Counted from the first letter of the stretch, positions 45,018 through 54,376 are shown. The stretch: DNA of 64,000 nt from Salinibius halmophilus (GCF_003577475.1 NZ_QPEP01000011.1:62001-126000), one strand, 5' to 3'. The notes: a model not told the origin generated them from the sequence alone. Made by a program: numbers and translations.

Positions 45018-45425
45018 ATGCATTTTATAGAATTAAATTTAGGCGGTGTTTGCTGTAGCGAAGTTGAGGTGTTTTACCAGCAACAAAACTATGGTGGTGG
45101 GGTTCAGTGTAATGAGCGTGTACTCGCTGCGTATCACCAACAAGAGGTTGTTGGGGCTGCAAAGCTAGAACAATGTGAAGGGTTCAGCGTGTTGCGTGGC
45201 GTGTATGTAGACCAAGCGTTTCAGGGGCAGGGTATTGGCAGGAAACTCATTACGCTGCTGCTTGCTTCGCCAGCAACTGTTTATTGTTTACCTAAGCGGC
45301 ATCTACAGAAGTATTACCAATCCTTTGGCTTTGAATGCGTTGATGCACTCCCTGACCAGCTTCGAGAACGCATAAACCAGTATTTGGGCGCCGGTATTGA
45401 TGTCGTCGCTATGCGAAAGCCATAG
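45018..45425 (+). CDS. GNAT-family N-acetyltransferase
   Basis: 135 residues with the acetyl-CoA loop in LRGVYVDQAFQGQGIGRKLITLLL and a closing YYQSFGFE. The substrate cannot be told. The upstream 80 bp are extremely AT-rich with no clear ribosome-binding site, so a leaderless-like or weakly translated gene is possible. The 3' end overlaps the convergent DUF1289 gene by 17 bases. Confidence 0.85.
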   Translation: MHFIELNLGGVCCSEVEVFYQQQNYGGGVQCNERVLAAYHQQEVVGAAKLEQCEGFSVLRGVYVDQAFQGQGIGRKLITLLLASPATVYCLPKRHLQKYYQSFGFECVDALPDQLRERINQYLGAGIDVVAMRKP

Positions 45426-45816
45426 CGTTTTCAATCAAGGTGCGCTTGGCGGTTTGCCATTGACTGGCCAGCTGTTCTGGCTGGCTGACTAAATCGGCAA
45501 ACTGAGATACATCGGCTCGACTAGAGCTTAGTGCTTCAAATAACCAAACACGCGGGTCGGCGCCTTCGGTGCGGCGCAGGCGCAGTTCGTTCATCCTTGC
45601 CGCAAGCCGCTCTTTGTTTGTAACGTGAATGGCTTGCATGGCCGTTACTATTTGCTGGTGGCGAGCGATATTACTCATCGCCCGCTCGTCTTCGCTCCAC
45701 ATTAGCCAGTTGGCAATATCTGACAGGCTGCGCAAGCAGCCTGTGCAAATATCATCGCCAACACTCGTTGAGCACTTGCCAATGCAAGGGCTATCAGAGA
45801 GTTTGCGCGCTTTCAT
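45409..45816 (-). CDS. DUF1289-domain cysteine protein
   Basis: 135 residues. The N-terminal motif SPCIGKCSTSVGDDICTGCLR supplies four cysteines of the DUF1289 family, possibly a metal site. The remainder is helical. The ATG at 45816 shares its A with the nrdB stop (TAATG), suggesting translational coupling; an in-frame ATG at 45822 lies inside nrdB. Function unknown. Confidence 0.85.
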   Translation of the reverse strand: MKARKLSDSPCIGKCSTSVGDDICTGCLRSLSDIANWLMWSEDERAMSNIARHQQIVTAMQAIHVTNKERLAARMNELRLRRTEGADPRVWLFEALSSSRADVSQFADLVSQPEQLASQWQTAKRTLIENAMAFA

Positions 45817-47078
45817 TACCATTTTAGCGCCCCACCTACTTGGTATTCGGTAACGCGGGTTTCGAAGAAGTTCTTCTCTTTGCTAAGATCCATCATTTCC
45901 GCCATCCACGGGAATGGGTTTTCTTCACGCTCATAAATTGGCGCCAAACCAATTTGCTGCAAGCGACGGTTAGCAATGAACTTTAGGTACTGCTCCATGA
46001 TTTTGGCGTTCATGCCCAGCACGCCACGCGGCATGGTATCGCGGGCATATTCAATTTCAAGCTCGGTGCCTTCGCGAATCATATCGGTGGCAGCTTGCTT
46101 AATTTCGTCGTCCCACAGGTGTGGGTTTTCAATCTTGATCTGGTTGATCATATCGATGCCAAAGTTAAGGTGCATCGACTCATCACGCAGAATGTACTGG
46201 AACTGCTCGGCCACACCGGTCATCTTATTGCGACGGCCCATCGACAAAATCTGGCTAAAGCCACAATAGAAGAAGATGCCTTCCATCACGCAATAAAACG
46301 CAATCAGGTTTTTCATCAGCGCTTTGTCGGCTTCAACCGTGCCAGTTTGAAAGTCTTCATCGGCGATGCCTTGTGTGTGCTCAAGCGCCCAGGCGGCTTT
46401 GGCGTAAATGCTTGGCACCTCGCGATACATATTGAATACTTCGCCTTCATCCATGCCTAGGCTTTCTACACAATACTGATAGGCGTGCGTGTGAATGGCT
46501 TCTTCAAATGATTGGCGCAACAGGTATTGGCGACACTCTGGATTAGTGATCAACCGGTAGATGGCCAATACTAGGTTGTTGGCAACCAGTGAGTCAGCAG
46601 TGGAGAAGAAGCCTAGGTTGCGCATCACAATGCGTCGCTCGTCGTCGCTCAAGCCATTTGGGTCTTTCCACAACTTCACATCTGCCGACATATTTACTTC
46701 TTGCGGCATCCAGTGGTTGGCACAGCCATCTAGGTACTTCTGCCAGGCCCATTCGTATTTGAATGGCACCAGCTGATTAACATCGGCGCGGGCGTTAATC
46801 ATACGCTTTTCTGATACATCTACCCGGCCTTCGCCCATTTCCAGCTGTTCAAGACCCGTTACGCCGCCTTCAGCGGCTAGTTCTTCATCCACATGCTGCT
46901 TGCCCAATTGGGCGTACTTATCAAAGGTCGACGCGGTTGATACCGTTTCAGGCTGCTTAGGCGCTGCTGGCTGTGCAACAGGTGCCGATTCAGCAGCTGG
47001 TGCTTGTTGTTCAACTTGTGGTTTTGCTTCAGCTTTTGGTTTCTCAGCCGTCGGGCTGTAATCATCCCAATCGATCAT
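45816..47078 (-). CDS. nrdB: Class Ia ribonucleotide reductase, beta subunit
   Basis: 420 residues. Diiron ligands are visible in [12 protein letters not shown] and in [11 protein letters not shown], and the ferritin-like core is complete, ending VGGALKW. An N-terminal extension of about 50 residues is Ala/Pro/Gln-rich. It houses the tyrosyl radical used by NrdA. The ATG at 47078 follows AGGAG; the open frame upstream (to 47252) is repeat DNA. It is downstream of nrdA, separated by a 347-bp gap that holds repeat pieces. Confidence 0.96.
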   Translation of the reverse strand: MIDWDDYSPTAEKPKAEAKPQVEQQAPAAESAPVAQPAAPKQPETVSTASTFDKYAQLGKQHVDEELAAEGGVTGLEQLEMGEGRVDVSEKRMINARADVNQLVPFKYEWAWQKYLDGCANHWMPQEVNMSADVKLWKDPNGLSDDERRIVMRNLGFFSTADSLVANNLVLAIYRLITNPECRQYLLRQSFEEAIHTHAYQYCVESLGMDEGEVFNMYREVPSIYAKAAWALEHTQGIADEDFQTGTVEADKALMKNLIAFYCVMEGIFFYCGFSQILSMGRRNKMTGVAEQFQYILRDESMHLNFGIDMINQIKIENPHLWDDEIKQAATDMIREGTELEIEYARDTMPRGVLGMNAKIMEQYLKFIANRRLQQIGLAPIYEREENPFPWMAEMMDLSKEKNFFETRVTEYQVGGALKW

Positions 47079-47149
47079 AATCTGTCTCCTCTGTGCCTCT
47101 TGGTCGAAGTTTGAGACCGAGGCAGTTTCGTAATTTGTCCTAAATTGTC

Positions 47150-47260
47150 CATCCCTGTGGGGGCTCCCAGTCAGTGCATCCATGCACTGCCGTTCGAACC
47201 AACAAACGCAACTTATGCGTTTGTTGGTGCGCAGTGAAGTCGGCGCTAGCAACCGCTGTA
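47150..47260 (-). repeat. Three-hairpin repeat, partial copy B1 (hairpins 2 and 3)
   Basis: Between nrdB and nrdA, on the minus strand: hairpin 2 CAACAAACGCA/TGCGTTTGTTG (47200-47210 with 47216-47226) and hairpin 3 CAGTGCAT/ATGCACTG (47172-47179 with 47182-47189), next to the conserved GGGAGCCC and CAGGGATG blocks. Hairpin 1 is missing. It provides a false upstream extension for nrdB. Confidence 0.85.
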
Positions 47261-47293
47261 TTGTGCAATGTTATCGGTGGCTCACCATTTTCA

Positions 47294-47404
47294 GAGGCTT
47301 GGGGTGTGTGAGCTGTTTGAGGCCGTCACCTGCAGGGAGCAGGTGCCGAGCCTACAAGGACGTACTTGCGGCGGGCCGAAAAACGGCTTACCACCCCAAG
47401 CCTC
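47294..47404 (+). repeat. Three-hairpin repeat, short copy B2 (hairpin 1 only) with inverted arms
   Basis: The short core GAGGCCGTCACC to GCGGCGGGCCG contains hairpin CACCTGC/GCAGGTG (47327-47333 with 47339-47345). It is flanked by a perfect 13-bp inverted repeat GAGGCTTGGGGTG (47294-47306) and CACCCCAAGCCTC (47392-47404). It lies 22 bp beyond the nrdA stop. Confidence 0.85.
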
Positions 47405-47425
47405 GAAGCTGGCGAGGTCTGCCGA

Positions 47426-50170
47426 CTACTGGCAGGCTTCGCATTCAGGATCGTCGATCAAGCACATTTTTGGCTCTGGATCGGCCGACACGGCGTTGAG
47501 CTGGTTTTGGCTAACGGTTGATTTTTCTGCCGCCGTTGCCCCCATGGCACGTAGGTAGTAGGTAGTTTTTAGGCCAGTTAACCATGCCATTTTGTAGGTG
47601 ATGTCCAGCTTGCGACCATCTGGTTGGTCGATGTAAAGGTTCAGTGATTGTGCTTGGTCGAGCCATTTCTGGCGGCGTGAACCACATTCCACTAACCAGC
47701 GTGGCTCCACTTCAAAGGCGGTGCGGTACTTTTCACGCAAGTGCTCAGGAATACGTTTAATTGGTAGTACCGAGCCGTTGTGGAACTTAAGGTCGTTCAC
47801 CATCACTGCGTCCCATAGGCCTTCGGCTTTTAGGTCGGCTACCAGGTGTGGGTTAACCACGGTGAACTCGCCCGATAGGTTCGATTTCACATAGAGGTTC
47901 TGGTAAGTCGGCTCAATGGATTGACTAACCCCAATGATGTTGGCAATGGTGGCCGTTGGCGCAATGGCTAGTACGTTTGAGTTACGCATGCCTTGTTTTA
48001 CCTTGCTGCGCAGCGTTGCCCAGTCTAGGCGCTGAGAGCGGTCAATACGCAGGTGTTGCTCGTCACGCGCTGCCGCTAGCATCTCAATTGAGTCAATTGG
48101 CAGAATGCCTTGTGACCACAGTGAGCCTTCAAAGCTCTTATAAGCACCACGCTCTTGCGCTAACTCAGCTGAGCTTTCCAGTGCAACGTAACTGATTTCT
48201 TCGGTAATACGATCAGCAAACTCCACTGCATCGTTCGAGGCGTAAGCAATGCCTAGCTTATAAAGGGCATCTTGGAAGCCCATCATGCCAAGGCCTACCG
48301 GGCGGTGGCGAAGGTTGGAGTTCTTCGCTTGCGGCACGGCATAAAAATTAATATCGATGACGTTATCGAGCATGCGCACGGCGGTTTTAACGGTGCGGCG
48401 CAGGCGTGCTTGGTCAATTTTGCCATCGCGTACGTGGTTCACTAGGTTCACTGAGCCAAGGTTACAGACGGCAATCTCGTCTTCACTGGTGTTTAGTGTG
48501 ATTTCGGTACACAAGTTTGAGCTATGCACTACACCAGCGTGTTGCTGTGGGCTGCGCAAGTTACAGGTGTCTTTGAAGGTAATCCATGGGTGTCCTGTTT
48601 CGAACAGCATCGACAGCATTTTCTTCCATAGGTCTTCTGCTTTTACCACCTTGTGCAGTTTGATCTCGCCATTACGGGCCTTTTCTTCGTAGGCCTCGTA
48701 GGCTTGGCGGAATGCATTGCCATACAAGTCGTGTAAGTCAGGCACGTCGGAAGGGGAGAATAGTGTCCAGTCTTGGTTATTGAGTACGCGCTCCATAAAT
48801 AAGTCGGGTACCCAGTTGGCGGTGTTCATATCGTGGGTACGACGGCGGTCATCACCGGTGTTTTTGCGCAGCTCCAGGAATTCTTCAATATCTAGATGCC
48901 AGCTTTCTAAGTACGCACACACCGCACCCTTGCGCTTACCGCCTTGGTTCACGGCAACGGCCGTGTCGTTTGCTACCTTCAAAAACGGTACCACACCCTG
49001 AGAGTGACCATTGGTACCGTGAATATGGGCGCCGAGAGAGCGCACCGGCGTCCAGTCGTTGCCTAAACCACCAGCCCACTTAGACAGCAAGGCATTGTCG
49101 CGCATGGCTTCATAAATGCCGCTCAAGTCATCCGGTACGGTCGTTAGGTAGCAGCTAGATAGCTGGCTGTGCTGAGTGCCGGCGTTGAACAAGGTTGGTG
49201 TTGAAGCCATGTAGTCGAAGCTAGATAACAGTTCGTAAAACTCAATGGCGCGCTCGGTTGGCTGGTCTTCATTGAGCGCCAAGCCCATCGCAACACGCAT
49301 GTAGAAAGTTTGTGGCAGCTCAATGCGGCCGCCGTTGATATTCAGTAAGTAGCGGTCGTTAACAATTTGCAGACCAAGATATTGAAACTGCTGGTCACGC
49401 TCTGGTCGCAGTGCTGCGGCAATTTTGTCTAAATCAAACAAGGTGCCTAAGCGCTCATCAATGCGCCCAGCCGGTACGCCAAGTTCAATGGCCTTCTTTA
49501 GTACAGCGCCTTGATCATCGGCGTCTACACCTAGGCTATTACCCACTTCGGCTTTGATGCGCTTGAGCAACAAACGGGCACAAAAACGGCTGTAGTCTGG
49601 TTCCAATTCAATTTTTGAACGAGCTGATAGCAGCAATGCTTGCTCGATGTTTTCAATACCAATGCCGTCATACACGGAATCGAGCGTTTCGTTTTCTAGC
49701 CAAACGGTGTCGATGTCGTTTAAGCCTTCAGCCATATGCGCAATGGTTTGGCGTAGCCACCCAAGGTCTAGCGGCGATTTGTCACCATCGTCTTTTACAA
49801 CATATAAAGTAGGGTGTGGCTGGTATTCGCCATCGGCTGCGGCGCGCTCGCGGGCACGCTCTTCGCGATACAAAATATACGCGCGAGCAATTTTCTGCTC
49901 GCCATGGCGCATAAGCGCTAGTTCAACTTGGTCTTGAATGTCCTCGATGTGCACGGCGGCACCACTTCCGAGTCGAGTTTGATACAGATGGCCTACGTGG
50001 TCGGCAATGCGTTCGGCAAGTTGATGCAAACGCTCGCTACCCGCTTGTTCGCCTTCTACGGCAAGAATCGCTTTGGCAACGGCGACTCGAATACGCTCAG
50101 CCGTGAAAGGCTGTGCCGATCCATCGCGTTTAATCACTCGCAGAATTGTGGTGTCCGCTTGTGCTGTCAT
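47426..50170 (-). CDS. nrdA: Class Ia ribonucleotide reductase, alpha subunit
   Basis: 914 residues. An N-terminal ATP-cone ([17 protein letters not shown]) is followed by a second, cone-like segment ([21 protein letters not shown]). The ten-stranded barrel has the substrate-site cysteine in [11 protein letters not shown] and NLCTEI, then the C-terminal redox pair in PECEAC. The enzyme reduces ribonucleoside diphosphates and needs NrdB. Its 5' leader contains a repeat element and a cobalamin riboswitch, and tandem NrdR boxes lie further upstream. GGAGC precedes the ATG. Confidence 0.97.
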   Translation of the reverse strand: MTAQADTTILRVIKRDGSAQPFTAERIRVAVAKAILAVEGEQAGSERLHQLAERIADHVGHLYQTRLGSGAAVHIEDIQDQVELALMRHGEQKIARAYILYREERARERAAADGEYQPHPTLYVVKDDGDKSPLDLGWLRQTIAHMAEGLNDIDTVWLENETLDSVYDGIGIENIEQALLLSARSKIELEPDYSRFCARLLLKRIKAEVGNSLGVDADDQGAVLKKAIELGVPAGRIDERLGTLFDLDKIAAALRPERDQQFQYLGLQIVNDRYLLNINGGRIELPQTFYMRVAMGLALNEDQPTERAIEFYELLSSFDYMASTPTLFNAGTQHSQLSSCYLTTVPDDLSGIYEAMRDNALLSKWAGGLGNDWTPVRSLGAHIHGTNGHSQGVVPFLKVANDTAVAVNQGGKRKGAVCAYLESWHLDIEEFLELRKNTGDDRRRTHDMNTANWVPDLFMERVLNNQDWTLFSPSDVPDLHDLYGNAFRQAYEAYEEKARNGEIKLHKVVKAEDLWKKMLSMLFETGHPWITFKDTCNLRSPQQHAGVVHSSNLCTEITLNTSEDEIAVCNLGSVNLVNHVRDGKIDQARLRRTVKTAVRMLDNVIDINFYAVPQAKNSNLRHRPVGLGMMGFQDALYKLGIAYASNDAVEFADRITEEISYVALESSAELAQERGAYKSFEGSLWSQGILPIDSIEMLAAARDEQHLRIDRSQRLDWATLRSKVKQGMRNSNVLAIAPTATIANIIGVSQSIEPTYQNLYVKSNLSGEFTVVNPHLVADLKAEGLWDAVMVNDLKFHNGSVLPIKRIPEHLREKYRTAFEVEPRWLVECGSRRQKWLDQAQSLNLYIDQPDGRKLDITYKMAWLTGLKTTYYLRAMGATAAEKSTVSQNQLNAVSADPEPKMCLIDDPECEACQ

Positions 50171-50297
50171 TCATTGTGCTCCTAGCTGCGCAATTCAAGG
50201 CAAGCCAAGCGCAAACGAACACAAACACACAGACAGGTGCAGTGTAGGAAGATGCGCCACAGGCCCTTAAATCGCGAAGGGTTATGGGTTTAGCTCA

Positions 50298-50597
50298 ATG
50301 CGGGGTAGGGCTGTTCACTCTTAATGCAAGGTGGCGTTTGCCAGAGGGTTGAGCGTTGTTTTTTCGACACGGCGCAAGATTCTACCTGCCTACCGCATCC
50401 CTGCGAGGGCTCCCAGGCAGTGCATCCCTGCACTGCCGTAAAAGTCTACAAACGCATCTAATGCGTTTGTTGCTACCGCAACGACTTTCACCCATGTAGC
50501 CTCGACACCTGCTCCCTGCAGGTGACGGTCTCAAAACAACCCATCAACCCCCTGGCTTTATTTACCAGAGCTATCCGAGCGAACAGCCCTACCGCAT
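50298..50597 (-). repeat. Three-hairpin repeat, full-length copy C, inside the nrdA leader
   Basis: On the minus strand the core (50365-50532) holds hairpin 1 CACCTGC/GCAGGTG (50506-50512 with 50518-50524), hairpin 2 CAAACGCAT/ATGCGTTTG (50449-50457 with 50461-50469) and hairpin 3 CAGTGCA/TGCACTG (50418-50424 with 50429-50435). Its flanks form an imperfect inverted repeat of about 65 bp per arm (50298-50364 and 50533-50597), including a perfect GGTAGGGCTGTTC/GAACAGCCCTACC pair. Confidence 0.9.
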
Positions 50598-50624
50598 AAT
50601 TCGGGCAGTGAGCTGCTAAATTTT

Positions 50625-50750
50625 GACTTGGTCGGTCTTCGGACTTCTGTTGAGCTAGCAACAGTTACCGCTGCGCGTCAGTGTGGGATTTGCACCCAGC
50701 TTCCCTAAACAAAATAGCGCTATGGCGCTGCTTTGAGTTGAAAGTTCACA
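50625..50750 (-). ncRNA. Cobalamin riboswitch upstream of nrdA
   Basis: Read on the minus strand, the conserved 3' half is present: TAGGGAAGC, then GGGTGCAAATCCC, CACTG, and GACGCGCAGCGGTAA (50667-50682), ending with a B12-box variant AGTCCGAAGACCGACC (50630-50645). The corresponding E. coli btuB leader segments are close matches. A small stem AGCGCC/AGCGCT (50716-50729) precedes it. It faces nrdA, so cobalamin should lower class Ia RNR expression, as known where a B12-dependent RNR coexists. Confidence 0.92.
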
Positions 50751-50779
50751 GGTTATGCACAGGCTATTCAGAGCTCTAT

Positions 50780-50827
50780 GCACAACATCTTGTGCTTTCA
50801 CCAAGTGCTAGTAACAATATATTGATG
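50780..50827 (-). promoter_or_regulatory. Tandem NrdR boxes in the nrdAB promoter
   Basis: Two 16-bp sites lie 32 bp apart start to start. GCACAACATCTTGTGC (50780-50795) matches the NrdR consensus ACACAATATATTGTGT at about 12 of 16 positions, and 50812-50827 contains the exact core CAATATATTG. This spacing (about three helical turns) is the established arrangement for NrdR binding. They lie just upstream of the riboswitch. Confidence 0.78.
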
Positions 50828-50856
50828 TAGGTCAGTTGGCAAGGTTTGTGATGCGG

Positions 50857-51681
50857 TTAGCTATTTAGGTGTCGGCTTGTGCAAACACGCTGCCAGCTTT
50901 GTAGCCAAGACACGCTGCATGTTCGTTCAGTGTTTGGTTGTTTCTGTAAAATTTTGTAACACCTTGCTAAGCGAGCGAGTTGAACGCGTCGGAAGCACTC
51001 GTATACGCTGTTCTTGGTCATGTCTGCAGGGTCGTCACCAGTGACGGCGCCGAAGCGGGCAGCAATCAGTACAGAGAAACGGCGTTGTTCAGATGGGCGC
51101 TCATATTCATGGATGGTGCTCAGCGATAGGTTTAAAAGCATGGCCATTTGTTCTTTGCTTAAACCAGCTGCTTGCCGCCATGGGCGCATATTGCTCGATA
51201 GGTCAACGTAGTACTTGCCTTCTAAATCACCGAGCATGGTTGGTATGGCAGCGCGATCTAGCGGGTGTGGGTCAAAATAGCTGACTTCTTGTGTTTGCGA
51301 GAGCAGGGCAAATAACAATCCGATATCGGTTGATGGGGTATGCATCAGTGCATCGGCGCAATGCAATACGTCGTCGTCGAAGAAAAAATCAGGGAAGTAT
51401 TTTTCATATTCAGAGTTTTTAAGCAGGTAGAGGGGCGCCATGCCGGTCAATATAGACAGTCGACAAGCGTGATGCATGCGAGGTATTTCTTCGCCCTTTT
51501 CGTATTTTTTTAACTGTGAAACAGACATATTCATCTGTTCTGCTAGCTGTGCTTGGGTTTGCTTTTTAAGTCGCCGCAGGTGGCGTATATTTTGGCCAAT
51601 GGTGGTGCCAATATTGGCTTCCATCGCGGCAATATCTAATAAGCGAAAACTGCGCCCTGTATCACTAGTAAAGGTCTGCAT
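50857..51681 (-). CDS. Transcription regulator with two XRE-type helix-turn-helix domains
   Basis: 274 residues. The first HTH is GQNIRHLRRLKKQTQAQLAEQMNMSVSQLKKYEKG (about residues 29-63); a second lies at RQAAGLSKEQMAMLLNLSLSTIHEYER (about 168-194). The middle is helical with many acidic residues. No enzymatic or sensory domain is recognised. It is divergent from the sigma-54 activator (214 bp between them) and lies immediately upstream of the nrdAB promoter on the same strand; what it controls is unknown. Confidence 0.85.
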   Translation of the reverse strand: MQTFTSDTGRSFRLLDIAAMEANIGTTIGQNIRHLRRLKKQTQAQLAEQMNMSVSQLKKYEKGEEIPRMHHACRLSILTGMAPLYLLKNSEYEKYFPDFFFDDDVLHCADALMHTPSTDIGLLFALLSQTQEVSYFDPHPLDRAAIPTMLGDLEGKYYVDLSSNMRPWRQAAGLSKEQMAMLLNLSLSTIHEYERPSEQRRFSVLIAARFGAVTGDDPADMTKNSVYECFRRVQLARLARCYKILQKQPNTERTCSVSWLQSWQRVCTSRHLNS

Positions 51682-51895
51682 TAAAAATTATGTCCCTGCA
51701 ATGTCCCTGCATTGTTGCGACGGCAATTATCCTATTTAGTTGAGCAATATGTCGTAGTTACATCAAGTATTTAATCGAATACCATTCGGTTAGCTAGACA
51801 GTTGGTTGAATTATGATCTTATTGTCGCTAGGCCAAGGTGGCGCTAGCACCAAACAGGCATGCTGGCTTAGACTGTAAGCAGAACTGCCTTGGAT

Positions 51896-52873
51896 ATGAG
51901 CTCGCCTATGCAAACGAAACCAGACTACCGACCATATAACTTTAGTGGGTTATTAACGACGTCGCAGAAGATGATGAGCTTTATTGCGCGGTTGGAAAAA
52001 GTTGCTCGTACCGATTCGGCCGTATTGATTCGCGGCCAAAGTGGTACAGGTAAAGACCTAGTCGCCCGCCATTTACATGCCTTAGGTAAGCGCCACAGCA
52101 AGCCCTTTAATGCCATTAACTGTGCTGCACTCACGCCTGAATTGATGGCATCAGAGCTGTTTGGCCATAAGCGTGGTGCGTTTACTGGTGCGGTGGCCGA
52201 TCACGCCGGCTTGTTGCGCAGCACCCATGGCGGCACCTTATTTCTGGATGAGGTGGCTGAGCTAACGCCAGACATTCAAGCGCGGCTATTGCGTGTGGTG
52301 CAAGAGAAAACCTTCACCCCGGTTGGCAGTACAGAAGTGGTTCGCACAGATGTGCGTTTTGTTTCTGCCACGCATACGTCTTTACGGCGGCGAGTAAAAG
52401 AGGGCAAGTTTCGCGAAGACTTAATGTACCGCTTGCGCGTCATTCCCTTGTACTTACCACCGCTCATTGAGCGTGAAGACGATGTTGCCATGCTGATTTG
52501 GCAGTTTATTGAGCGCTTTAATCAACATGGCTTGCGCTTGGTCGAAAAGATAGAGCAGCGCGCTTGGGAAGCTTTGCTCGACTACACCTGGCCGGGCAAT
52601 GTGCGCGAACTGCAAAATGCGATCGAATATGCCCATGTTATTGGCAGTGGCGATACCATCCGCTTCGATGATTTGCTGCCCGAGTTACGTGGCGAAGCAC
52701 CGCCAGACGAGCTTGCCGACCATCAACCGCAGGATGAGCGCAGCCGAATGCTGGCGTTAATGCGCCAGTTTCGCGGTAACCGAACCGAAATGGCCAAACA
52801 CCTCAACATTAGCCGCAGTACGCTTTGGCGTCAGCTCAAGGTGCTAGGGCTAGATGGTGACCTTGGTAAGTGA
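51896..52873 (+). CDS. Sigma-54-dependent activator without a receiver domain (FisR-like)
   Basis: 325 residues. An approximately 30-residue lead goes straight into the AAA+ domain with Walker A GQSGTGKD, the sigma-54 contact loop GAFTGA, and Walker B GGTLFLDEVAEL. A Fis-type HTH follows (RGNRTEMAKHLNISRSTLWRQLKVLGL). The usual N-terminal sensor is missing, so activity would be set by abundance or a partner. The promoter of the gene immediately downstream has a sigma-54 box and twin upstream sites; a FisR-like control of sulfur oxidation is inferred. The ATG at 51896 is favoured over TTG 51890. Confidence 0.9.
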   Translation: MSSPMQTKPDYRPYNFSGLLTTSQKMMSFIARLEKVARTDSAVLIRGQSGTGKDLVARHLHALGKRHSKPFNAINCAALTPELMASELFGHKRGAFTGAVADHAGLLRSTHGGTLFLDEVAELTPDIQARLLRVVQEKTFTPVGSTEVVRTDVRFVSATHTSLRRRVKEGKFREDLMYRLRVIPLYLPPLIEREDDVAMLIWQFIERFNQHGLRLVEKIEQRAWEALLDYTWPGNVRELQNAIEYAHVIGSGDTIRFDDLLPELRGEAPPDELADHQPQDERSRMLALMRQFRGNRTEMAKHLNISRSTLWRQLKVLGLDGDLGK

Positions 52874-52935
52874 TCTTATGAATTGAGAATTTCGTTAAGA
52901 AAGTCTTAATGATAGGTTTCTAAAAAAGTTTCTTA

Positions 52936-52966
52936 GTGTTGCAACATGTTTTTCAGGTGTTGCAAC
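52936..52966 (+). promoter_or_regulatory. Twin upstream activator sites
   Basis: GTGTTGCAAC occurs twice (52936-52945 and 52957-52966), 21 bp or two helical turns apart. Each repeat contains the palindrome GTTGCAAC. They lie about 40-70 bp upstream of a sigma-54 promoter, where an enhancer-binding activator such as the one encoded just before would bind. Confidence 0.75.
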
Positions 52967-53004
52967 GCATTCTATTTTCATCCAGAAAATTCCTAAAAAA
53001 TAAC

Positions 53005-53021
53005 TTGGCACGCTCCTTGTA
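53005..53021 (+). promoter_or_regulatory. Sigma-54 (-24/-12) promoter
   Basis: TTGGCACGCTCCTTGTA has GG at -24 (53007-53008) and, exactly ten bases later, GT at -12 (consensus GC). It matches TGGCACG-N4-TTGC(A) except at one -12 base. It is 41 bp before the start of the persulfide dioxygenase-like gene. Confidence 0.8.
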
Positions 53022-53061
53022 TTGCTATGCTCAAAGAGAACTGACATTCAGGAGCTCAGCC

Positions 53062-53934
53062 ATGAATATTCAACATTTTTATGACCCAAACACCTTTACG
53101 CTGACTTATGTCGTGTACGACGAAGCGACTAGAGATACCATAGTGATCGACCCAGTTTTGGACTTCGATCAGCAAGGTGCCAAGATCACCAATGAGTCTT
53201 ACCTAAAAGTAAAAGACTTCATCAGTGAACATGACTTAACCGTTCGTTTGGTATTGGAAACCCATGCCCACGCTGACCACTTGTCGGGCGCGCCACTATT
53301 CAAAGCCGATTACCCAGATGCATTGGTCGGCATTGGTGAGCACATCACGCAAGTGCAGCAAGTATTTAAGGGTGTTTACAACCTAGGCGACGAAGTGGCC
53401 GAAGATGGTAGCCAGTTTGATCTATTGCTTAAAGACGGTGAAACCGTCACAGCAGGATCATTAACACTGAAAGTGATTCACACACCTGGCCATACGCCAG
53501 CTTGTGCGAGCTACTTAATTGATGATGCGGTGTTTACTGGCGATGCGTTGTTTATGCCAGATTACGGCACCGGCCGCTGCGACTTCCCTCGTGGTGATGC
53601 CGATGCGCTGTACACCTCGGTGCACGAAAAACTATATGGCCTGCCAGATGAAACCCGTGTATTTACCGGGCACGACTATCAGCCAGGCGGGCGTGAGCTC
53701 GCTTTTGAAAGCACCATTGGTGAGAACAAGCGCAATAATGTGCAGTTGAAGATGGATACTTCACGTGAACAGTACGTACAGTTCCGTCGAGAGCGTGATG
53801 CCACGCTCAAGGCGCCAAAGCTGCTTTACCCAAGTATTCAGGTGAACATTCAGGCGGGGCACTTGCCAGCGCCAGAAGCCAATGGTCGCCAATATTTAAA
53901 AACGCCGCTTAATGTGGCCATGCAAACATCTTAA
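53062..53934 (+). CDS. Persulfide dioxygenase-like metallo-beta-lactamase protein (Blh/ETHE1 type)
   Basis: 290 residues. The MBL signature is THAHADHLSG with HxHxDH, then HTPGHTPACASYLI and GDALFMPDYGTGRCDFPRG, and FTGHDYQPGG. This matches the Blh/ETHE1-like class that oxidises glutathione persulfide to sulfite using mononuclear Fe(II). The ATG at 53062 follows AGGAG. It is followed by two sulfur-transporter genes in one apparent operon, so the set probably handles sulfide or persulfide. A hydrolase role cannot be excluded from sequence. Confidence 0.88.
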   Translation: MNIQHFYDPNTFTLTYVVYDEATRDTIVIDPVLDFDQQGAKITNESYLKVKDFISEHDLTVRLVLETHAHADHLSGAPLFKADYPDALVGIGEHITQVQQVFKGVYNLGDEVAEDGSQFDLLLKDGETVTAGSLTLKVIHTPGHTPACASYLIDDAVFTGDALFMPDYGTGRCDFPRGDADALYTSVHEKLYGLPDETRVFTGHDYQPGGRELAFESTIGENKRNNVQLKMDTSREQYVQFRRERDATLKAPKLLYPSIQVNIQAGHLPAPEANGRQYLKTPLNVAMQTS

Positions 53935-53954
53935 TCGCGAGGTAAGTCTGGAAT

Positions 53955-54374
53955 ATGTGGATGACCGATTTTTTACCGGCTCTGTTGGGCGGGTTGTTGT
54001 TAGGAACGGCGTCTGTGCTGTTATTCCTGTTAAATGGGCGCATCGCTGGTATCTCGGGGATATTCGGCGGCGTGGTAACGCTTGCTAGCCAGTGGGGCTG
54101 GCGAGCGTTGTTCCTGGTTGGCTTGGTAGCCGGTGGCCTGGTTTATCAGCTGGCAGGCGGAAATGTGAACATCGAACAAGTGGCTAGCCCACTAGGGCTT
54201 GTTATTGCTGGCTTGCTCGTGGGGGTAGGTACCACTATTGGCTCTGGCTGCACGAGTGGTCATGGTATTTGTGGTAACTCTCGCTTCTCACCACGCTCAA
54301 TTTTTTCAACGGTAACCTTTATGGCTGCAGGTATTGCCATTGTTGCCATCTTGCGCCTAGTAACAGGAGTGTAA
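53955..54374 (+). CDS. YeeE/YedE-type sulfur transport membrane protein, first half
   Basis: 139 residues with about four membrane helices and the diagnostic GSGCTSGHGICGNSRFSPRS. YeeE/YedE proteins import thiosulfate or related sulfur compounds. This one is half-sized and needs its neighbour to make the complete transporter. It starts 20 bp after the dioxygenase gene; the next gene starts two bases after its stop. Confidence 0.92.
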   Translation: MWMTDFLPALLGGLLLGTASVLLFLLNGRIAGISGIFGGVVTLASQWGWRALFLVGLVAGGLVYQLAGGNVNIEQVASPLGLVIAGLLVGVGTTIGSGCTSGHGICGNSRFSPRSIFSTVTFMAAGIAIVAILRLVTGV

Positions 54375-54376
54375 TC

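Noticed and set aside
47079-47252. Upstream extension of nrdB
   Set aside because: It runs through a partial repeat copy; the ATG at 47078 has AGGAG and fits the family.
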